Origin: a virus | Virus record (IMG/VR): IMGVR_UViG_3300025425_000198 | Coordinates: 1 to 20,876 of that record | Reading direction: 5' to 3' (one strand) | DNA: 20,876 bases | In this document: positions 16,905-20,876 of the stretch, piece after piece | How positions within the stretch are numbered: the stretch's first letter is position 1 | Layout: every line of letters starts with the position of its first letter | Program-made: the position numbers and the translations under genes | The notes under the pieces: model-generated | Told to the model about the DNA's origin: nothing | Databases searched by the model: none | Seen by the model: the letters and a program-made list of their open reading frames with translations, nothing else

Positions 16905-17072
16905 ATGATGATTTCAGAAATTATTGCCAAATTAGAAACCGACTTGCTTTTATATGGAGATTTAAAGGCGTCAACATTCGACGCCGATGCTTGTTGTTAT
17001 GTAGACTTTGAACCAAAACATATATTAATTGCCGACAACTCAGAAGAAAACACTCTGGTTCTTGGTGGATAA
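16905..17072 (+). CDS. 55-residue hypothetical protein
   Basis: ATG (two in tandem) after the leader TTAATTGAAGAGACTAAAT with GAAGAG as ribosome site. Product MMISEIIAKLETDLLLYGDL, then DADACCYVDFEPKHILIADN and a short acidic tail. A helix followed by a beta hairpin is likely. No family recognised. The next gene follows after 16 bases. Confidence 0.65.
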   Translation: MMISEIIAKLETDLLLYGDLKASTFDADACCYVDFEPKHILIADNSEENTLVLGG

Positions 17073-17088
17073 TACACAGGATTAAATT

Positions 17089-17646
17089 ATGAATACAAAA
17101 GAATGGTTAGCACAAGTAGCGTATATCAAACCCTATAATATTTGCGATGAAGACATGGATTGCTACTTTAGCAATTTTGACGAGTCTTATATTACTCACG
17201 TTGGTATGGAAGATCAGGTTGAGATTCTTGCAAAGCTTGAAATCACAGAACAATTGACACATGGTGTTGGGTATAGTCCTCTACAAAAAGAATGGTTTGG
17301 TTGGAGTCATCGTGCACTGAACGGCTTTAAAGTTGGGTCTACTTGCGTAAAAGGTGATTGTCATTATATAGCAAATAATCCAGAGGACGACAAACAAGCC
17401 GCTATTGATTTTTGGAAGGATGAATACCACATTAACGTCAGATGCGATGGCATCGTTGAAGAGCAAGGCGAAAAATGTTACGATATCAAGTGGGAGTATA
17501 CGAACACTACTCCAAACTTAAGTCTTCATAACACTATTGGCGGTTGTTTGCATCGTATATCAGATCTAGGGCGAGGTGAATGGGTAGCAAAAACTATGGA
17601 AGATGCCAAACAAATGGCCATAGACTTTAAAGAAGGTGTGTCATAA
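17089..17646 (+). CDS. Conserved phage hypothetical protein
   Basis: 185 residues with CACAGGATTAAATT upstream. It contains PLQKEWFGWSHRALNGFKVGS, a motif ('WFGWSHRA..GF..GS') I recall from short proteins of many T4-like phages. There is a Cys-bearing segment VKGDCHYIA, and an acidic C-terminal helix VAKTMEDAKQMAIDF. No membrane or nucleic-acid-binding motif is visible. Function unknown. Last gene of its unit; 17647-17733 holds only promoter elements. Confidence 0.72.
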   Translation: MNTKEWLAQVAYIKPYNICDEDMDCYFSNFDESYITHVGMEDQVEILAKLEITEQLTHGVGYSPLQKEWFGWSHRALNGFKVGSTCVKGDCHYIANNPEDDKQAAIDFWKDEYHINVRCDGIVEEQGEKCYDIKWEYTNTTPNLSLHNTIGGCLHRISDLGRGEWVAKTMEDAKQMAIDFKEGVS

Positions 17647-17698
17647 GCAGAACGAAGAAACGAGGCAAAAAGTTATATAACTGCACTTGACGAACTTC

Positions 17699-17739
17699 TT
17701 ATATCGATATAACAACTAATTATAACAAAGTTGTTGACA
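17699..17739. promoter_or_regulatory. Palindrome plus dyad upstream of the -35
   Basis: TTATATCGATATAA (17699-17712) followed by AACAACT...AGTTGTT, whose right arm reaches the first two bases of TTGACA. Same layout as at 13705. Confidence 0.62.
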
Positions 17740-17762
17740 TTATAATAAGTCTATGATATAAT
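17734..17762 (+). promoter_or_regulatory. Sigma70-type promoter
   Basis: TTGACA (17734-17739), 17 bases, TATAAT (17757-17762), then the same leader as at 16873. Confidence 0.92.
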
Positions 17763-17793
17763 ACATCTATAAATTAATTGAAGAGACTAAATT

Positions 17794-18108
17794 ATGTTAT
17801 CAAGAAATGATTATCTAAACAGAAAATGCAATCACCGCGAATATTATGCTCAATTTGTCACAGAGGAAACTCGAAATCGTGTGCTGCAACGATTTTCCAT
17901 CGAATTGTTGCTTAAAAGTGATGACCAATATTTTAATGATATAACATCGGTCAAACATTGGGATGCGATAGCCTATCCTTCTTCTTCTACTGTAGCCTTG
18001 TTAAGATTAGCTGGTGACGGCCCGACATTGTCTGGTTTGGTTTGTATCATGAAAGAAGCCGCGAGACAATTAGTAGACAATTCTCCTGCTGATTATGCAA
18101 TCGTATAA
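17794..18108 (+). CDS. Conserved phage hypothetical protein
   Basis: 104 residues after the GAAGAGACTAAATT leader. MLSRNDYLNRKCNHREYYAQFV, then KSDDQYFNDITSVKHWDAI and LSGLVCIMKEAARQLV. I recall small proteins in T4-like phages with 'THREYY.QFV......V' and 'FNDIPL..WD', role unknown. It appears fully helical with a central charged stretch. Single-gene unit between two promoters. Confidence 0.75.
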   Translation: MLSRNDYLNRKCNHREYYAQFVTEETRNRVLQRFSIELLLKSDDQYFNDITSVKHWDAIAYPSSSTVALLRLAGDGPTLSGLVCIMKEAARQLVDNSPADYAIV

Positions 18109-18127
18109 CAACTAATTCTAACGATAT

Positions 18128-18162
18128 AACAACTAATTATAACTAAACTGAAATTAGTTGTT
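18128..18162. promoter_or_regulatory. 11-base dyad overlapping the -35
   Basis: AACAACTAATT (18128-18138) and AATTAGTTGTT (18152-18162) are exact complements with a 13-base loop. A second CGTATAACAACTAATTCTAA copy lies just upstream (18102-18121). Confidence 0.68.
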
Positions 18163-18189
18163 GACATTATACCCCAACCATGGTATAAT
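18161..18189 (+). promoter_or_regulatory. Sigma70-type promoter
   Basis: TTGACA (18161-18166), 17 bases, TATAAT (18184-18189). Transcription would begin near 18196, which excludes the ATG at 18192 as the start of the next gene. Confidence 0.92.
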
Positions 18190-18221
18190 ATATGTATAAA
18201 TTAATTGAAGAGACTAAAAAT

Positions 18222-18533
18222 ATGTACAATCCTGCTTTCCAAACTACTGACTCAAACGGCGGCCGTTACTCTGAATTCTGTATGGACAACCTGAAGTCAG
18301 GTGGACTAGGTTCATTGATATCACACTCTAAAGAAATCACTGTTGAATATAAATTTGCAAAGGTTCATACCTTGCTTAAGGGTCGTTACTCTCTTGTAAC
18401 AAACGAGATGATGAATGATCTAGATCTTGATCCGAATGAAGAAATCGAATTTGGCGGTGCCGATGGTTTTAAATGTATTCGTGCTCGCGGTGTTGAATAT
18501 CGCGAAAAGAAAAACGCTATCGTAGTCGTATAA
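18222..18533 (+). CDS. Hypothetical early protein
   Basis: The start is set at ATG 18222 because the upstream in-frame ATG at 18192 precedes the predicted transcription start, and the leader TTAATTGAAGAGACTAAA is conserved as untranslated in sister units. The 103-residue product starts MYNPAFQTTDSNGGRYSEF, with a beta-rich middle (KEITVEYKFAKVHTLLKGRY) and an acidic stretch DLDLDPNEEIEFGG. No family recognised. Next gene after 1 base. Confidence 0.68.
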   Translation: MYNPAFQTTDSNGGRYSEFCMDNLKSGGLGSLISHSKEITVEYKFAKVHTLLKGRYSLVTNEMMNDLDLDPNEEIEFGGADGFKCIRARGVEYREKKNAIVVV

Positions 18534-18534
18534 T

Positions 18535-18771
18535 ATGTTATTCAAGGTCCGTAAATATGACATTGATTATCAAGGAGATTATGAAATACTAACTCTCCAA
18601 GAGTTCTTTGATATGTATCCCGACGATTTTGTTATGACAACATCTGAAGGTGTTAGAAAATTTATGACGCATCTTGAGATTGGAGACATGATCGGTCTTG
18701 AATATAATCATTATATCAATCTTAGAATTCGACGAATAAAAGATATATCCACTAAAGAGATTAAATTATGA
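18535..18771 (+). CDS. Small hypothetical protein
   Basis: 78 residues starting 1 base after the previous stop. MLFKVRKYDIDYQGDYEILT, then LQEFFDMYPDDFV, VRKFMTHLEIGDMIGL and a basic end IRRIKDISTKEIKL. The N-terminus looks like a ferredoxin-like or small alpha/beta fold. Its end overlaps the next gene by ATGA. Function unknown. Confidence 0.65.
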   Translation: MLFKVRKYDIDYQGDYEILTLQEFFDMYPDDFVMTTSEGVRKFMTHLEIGDMIGLEYNHYINLRIRRIKDISTKEIKL

Positions 18772-18962
18772 GTTTATTAGAAATTTTGCTTCCGTATATT
18801 ATCAACATTGTTGTTCTGTTGGTTTTCTTTTCACTGGTGCCTGTAATTATCGCCACTTTGATCAGATCGATTATTCACGACCGTGGGTATAAACTTAACA
18901 TTTATCATTGGTTAGGTGCATTTGCAACTGCATTATGTTACACAGCGATGAATTCTCTATGA
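18768..18962 (+). CDS. Small membrane protein
   Basis: 64 residues, mostly hydrophobic. One long segment is at about 2-32 (LEILLPYIINIVVLLVFFSL continuing into VPVIIATLI) and a second at 46-62 (YHWLGAFATALCYTAMNSL), joined by a basic loop (RSIIHDRGYKLN). Two spans with a cytoplasmic basic loop. Overlaps both neighbours by 4 bases. Function unknown. Confidence 0.65.
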   Translation: MSLLEILLPYIINIVVLLVFFSLVPVIIATLIRSIIHDRGYKLNIYHWLGAFATALCYTAMNSL

Positions 18963-19189
18963 GCACATATTTTGCAAAGACAGCAATAATCATAAACACT
19001 CGCAATGATAAAGCGGTTGAGGCAGAGGTGGATAATGTAAAGGTGGGTGAATCATTAAATGCATTCATTGCACATAACAAAATTCATATGCGGTGGAATG
19101 GTAAAACTTATGTCGGCAATATTGCTGGTATGGAATTCACCACCGAAGGCCCTCAAGAATTCAATACAGGAGTTAAACATAATGGGTAA
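18959..19189 (+). CDS. Small hypothetical protein
   Basis: The ATG at 18959 forms an ATGA overlap with the membrane gene and is preferred over in-frame codons further upstream. The 76-residue product starts MSTYFAKTAIIINTRNDKAV, with later HMRWNGKTYVGNIAGMEFTTEGP. The 'W.GK.Y.G...G.EFT' segment suggests a small beta-barrel or SH3-like fold. Function unknown. Confidence 0.62.
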   Translation: MSTYFAKTAIIINTRNDKAVEAEVDNVKVGESLNAFIAHNKIHMRWNGKTYVGNIAGMEFTTEGPQEFNTGVKHNG

Positions 19190-19319
19190 TGTAAAGATTC
19201 GATTATCCAAAGACCGAATACCTGCATTGAGAGAACATCCCAACAATCACACAAACGAAGTGACAAAAATAATAACAATAGATGGCAAAGTGCCGTATCT
19301 GAATAGACATTTCAAATAA
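19182..19319 (+). CDS. 45-residue hypothetical protein
   Basis: ATG inside the end of the previous gene (8-base overlap), with ACAGGAG as ribosome site. Product MGNVKIRLSKDRIPALREHP, then NNHTNEVTKIITIDGK and a basic end. Good ribosome-site spacing supports it; no family recognised. An early promoter begins 3 bases after the stop. Confidence 0.6.
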   Translation: MGNVKIRLSKDRIPALREHPNNHTNEVTKIITIDGKVPYLNRHFK

Positions 19320-19322
19320 AGA

Positions 19323-19351
19323 TTGACAATTGATGCTATCTGTGTTATAAT
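19323..19351 (+). promoter_or_regulatory. Sigma70-type promoter for the 33-59 unit
   Basis: TTGACA (19323-19328), 17 bases, TATAAT (19346-19351). Confidence 0.9.
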
Positions 19352-19380
19352 AGTTACACTACAAACAAATAGGCAATATA

Positions 19381-19650
19381 ATGATAATGACAAGAGAAGA
19401 AATGGTGTCTGAACTGAGAAGTTCAAACTGCAAAGTAACATTCACCAAAGTTAATGGGGATCTTCGGGTTATGGAATGTACCTTAAACTCGGATTCAATT
19501 CCACCTGCGCCAACTCCCAATATAGCTCCACAAAAGGAAAAGGCGGCGCGCACCGATAAAGTTCTTGCAGTCTATGACGTTGTAGCGGAAGATTGGAGAT
19601 CCTTTAGGGTTGACAATGTAACTGAATTTTCTACGATGTTACCTGAATGA
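19381..19650 (+). CDS. DUF2693-like phage protein
   Basis: 89 residues (a second ATG at 19387 is possible) with AGGCAATATA upstream. TREEMVSELRSSNCKVTFTK, NGDLRVMECTLNSDSIPP and VYDVVAEDWRSFRVDNV match the DUF2693 pattern ('V.FTK.NGE.R.M.CTL...' and 'V.V.D....GWRSFR.D.V'), an SH3-like family found in T4-type phages. Function unknown. Ends with an ATGA overlap with the gp33-like gene. Confidence 0.85.
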   Translation: MIMTREEMVSELRSSNCKVTFTKVNGDLRVMECTLNSDSIPPAPTPNIAPQKEKAARTDKVLAVYDVVAEDWRSFRVDNVTEFSTMLPE

Positions 19651-19883
19651 TAGCCGCCGTAGAGGAAAAAATGATCACCAAGAAGAAATTTTCTTCTATG
19701 GTCGAACACGAGGTCACAAAAAACAAAATGGGATATATGGATGCTATCCTAATGTTATGTGAAAAGCATGAACTGTATCCCGAGGATGCTAACAAGTTCT
19801 TATCTGATATTGTTAAAGATAAACTTGAAGGTGAGGCGGTGCGTTTAAATTACATCAAGGGCGGTAACACATTACCTGTCTAA
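19647..19883 (+). CDS. 33: gp33-like late transcription accessory protein
   Basis: 78 residues. MITKKKFSSMVEHEVTKNKM, GYMDAILMLCEKHELYPEDA and DKLEGEAVRLNYIKGGNTLPV fit the short gp33-type proteins of marine T4-like phages as I recall them ('KKFS..VE......SY.DA....CE...IE....A.L....KDKLE.EA..LN'). T4 gp33 (112 residues) links RNA polymerase to the gp45 clamp for late transcription. Identity rests on this pattern and on its place just before gene 59, as in T4. TATAAATA late promoters in the window supply a target. The first ATG at 19647 overlaps the preceding stop; MITKKKF at 19671 is an alternative start. Confidence 0.78.
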   Translation: MIAAVEEKMITKKKFSSMVEHEVTKNKMGYMDAILMLCEKHELYPEDANKFLSDIVKDKLEGEAVRLNYIKGGNTLPV

Positions 19884-20467
19884 TGGAATCATTTGATGCT
19901 TATTCTTATCATAACGCGCTGAAGTTGCATTTTACATCTAAATACGATGCTATCAAGTATCGATTTAAAACTAGTGCAACACAACAGTCTTTTTGGAAAA
20001 GAAAAGACAAATATTTCTTTGCAAAGGTTGCGAAGCGCTTTGATGATAAGGAAGAGTTAATCAAATACTATGTGGCCCACTTTGTAAATGATTGCAAGTG
20101 GGTTGGTGATATGTTAAATAACGAGGAGGAATATCAAAATTGGTTAAAAGTTAATGAGTCATTGAGTTATAATATCAAGCAAGACTTATATAAGATGGAA
20201 TCTAAATACACCAACTTCGACACGGTTTTAAGTATGGAAGGTAAAACTTATCCTTCTATTATACATGAATATTTGTCGAAAGAAGTGCTGTTAGAGACGG
20301 TAGTTGTTTTAAACAGTCTGACTGGCTTTGTCGATCACGCAAACAAAAAAGTGGTTGATACTATACTCTGGCCAGAATTGTCTGCAAAGATAAAGAACTA
20401 TACTCCATTCATTATGAGCAAAACATTATCTGAAAAGATAAAAAAAGATATTATTCAAATTTTTTGA
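19883..20467 (+). CDS. 59: gp59-like replicative helicase loader
   Basis: 194 residues, a little shorter than T4 gp59 (217). The N-terminus SFDAYSYHNALKLHFTSKYD followed by AIKYRFKTSATQQSFWKRKD and KYFFAKVAKRF is characteristic of gp59. In T4 this protein binds forked DNA, gp32 and gp41 helicase and loads the helicase onto recombination and origin forks. It is basic and all-helical in appearance. The ATG shares a base with the gp33-like stop; gene 32 follows under its own promoter. Confidence 0.92.
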   Translation: MESFDAYSYHNALKLHFTSKYDAIKYRFKTSATQQSFWKRKDKYFFAKVAKRFDDKEELIKYYVAHFVNDCKWVGDMLNNEEEYQNWLKVNESLSYNIKQDLYKMESKYTNFDTVLSMEGKTYPSIIHEYLSKEVLLETVVVLNSLTGFVDHANKKVVDTILWPELSAKIKNYTPFIMSKTLSEKIKKDIIQIF

Positions 20468-20479
20468 CTTAACTATATG

Positions 20480-20508
20480 TTGACAAACGGTGCTGTTTAT
20501 GTTATAAT
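20480..20508 (+). promoter_or_regulatory. Sigma70-type promoter for gene 32
   Basis: TTGACA (20480-20485), 17 bases, TATAAT (20503-20508), leaving a leader of about 90 bases. Confidence 0.9.
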
Positions 20509-20533
20509 AGTACTGTTACTCAATTTGTATATA

Positions 20534-20605
20534 TAATACACTATATAATGATACATTGAATAATACACTGTAATACACTGCAATAATAAAATAAAGGTAA
20601 ATTAA
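20534..20605 (+). promoter_or_regulatory. AT-rich leader of gene 32 with TAATACACTG repeats
   Basis: TAATACACTG occurs in tandem (20561-20570, 20571-20580) and TAATACACTA at 20534-20543; then CAATAATAAAATAAAGG. T4 gp32 represses its own translation by binding an unstructured AT-rich leader; this one fits that role. The repeat itself resembles the -10 region copies. Confidence 0.55.
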
Positions 20606-20876
20606 ATGTCGTTTAGTAATATGAAAAAGTCTCGTGCTGATGCACTTAAAGCCATGACCGCCGCCGCTGAAAATGTTGGTGGTGGAAAGAAGTCTTATGG
20701 AGATGATAACATTTGGAAACCAACTCGAGATAAGTCGGGCAATGGTTACGCGGTTATTCGTTTCCTCCCTGCTGCCGAAGGCGAAGAATTGCCATGGGTG
20801 CGTTTTTGGGACCACGGATTTCAAGGACCTACAGGTCAATGGTATATCGAAAACTCTCGTACAACACTAGGTGAAG
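20606..20876 (+). CDS. 32: gp32 single-stranded DNA-binding protein, 3' end outside the window
   Basis: 90 residues are visible. After a basic N-terminus (MSFSNMKKSRADALKAM) come KPTRDKSGNGYAVIRFLPA and WDHGFQGPTGQWYIENSRT, which align with T4 gp32 ('LDNAGNGQAVIRFLPS' and 'NHGFKKNGKWYIE'). The protein coats single-stranded DNA at the fork and coordinates replication, repair and recombination; the zinc-binding core would follow beyond the window edge. It is the last of the 33-59-32 group and has its own promoter and leader. Confidence 0.95.
   Translation, partial: MSFSNMKKSRADALKAMTAAAENVGGGKKSYGDDNIWKPTRDKSGNGYAVIRFLPAAEGEELPWVRFWDHGFQGPTGQWYIENSRTTLGE

Overview
The window looks like part of the genome of a T4-like tailed phage (myovirus). 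The evidence is the right-hand gene order of a gp33-like late-transcription accessory protein, a gp59-like helicase loader and gp32 single-stranded DNA-binding protein, which is the T4 order. A T4-type ATP-dependent DNA ligase, T4-style late promoters (TATAAATA) and tightly packed small genes with ATGA or TAATG overlaps agree with this. All genes I can support are on the + strand. Base composition is AT-rich. Several auxiliary genes (IscA-like, SpoT/Mesh1-like, RtcB) recall phages of aquatic Gram-negative hosts, but the host cannot be named from the sequence.

Layout. 1-2861: end of a conserved phage gene, then a late block. It holds a protein starting MKSFKEF and a P-loop (kinase-like) protein that is broken inside its Walker A motif by a naturally split intein; the two halves are separate genes 320 bases apart. 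2890-5620: a dyad with divergent sigma70-like promoters, an alarmone-hydrolase-like HD protein, a tiny membrane protein, DNA ligase, an acidic protein and a TagD-like cytidylyltransferase. 5600-7440: small zinc-motif and membrane proteins, then late-type genes with MKSFKNF and MKTFKFF starts. 7500-13690: a very large tRNA region with about 30 recognisable tRNA genes covering all 20 amino acids, plus several tRNA-like remnants. It also holds a nested tRNA, an interrupted tRNA-Arg, a GIY-YIG homing endonuclease that ends inside tRNA-Tyr, a candidate structured non-coding RNA, an IscA-like gene and a few tiny genes. 13700-19320: early-type units, each with its own near-consensus promoter. These include a conserved phage protein translationally linked to RtcB RNA ligase, a SWIM zinc-finger protein and many small conserved phage proteins. 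19320-20876: DUF2693-like gene, 33, 59 and the start of 32.

Regulation. Twelve of thirteen plus-strand promoters are TTGACA-17-TATAAT (one is TACAAT), all with a 17-base spacer. Several carry upstream palindromes (TTATATCGATATAA; AACAACT...AGTTGTT overlapping the -35). Late genes have TATAAATA upstream instead.

How it may fit together (inference): a broad tRNA set, many members with unusual T-loops, D-arms or insertions, together with an RtcB ligase, suggests tRNA supply and repair during infection, possibly against host tRNA-cleaving defences. The late proteins with similar MK[ST]FK.F N-termini resemble T4 internal head proteins that carry a capsid-targeting sequence, and the split-intein protein may belong to that set.
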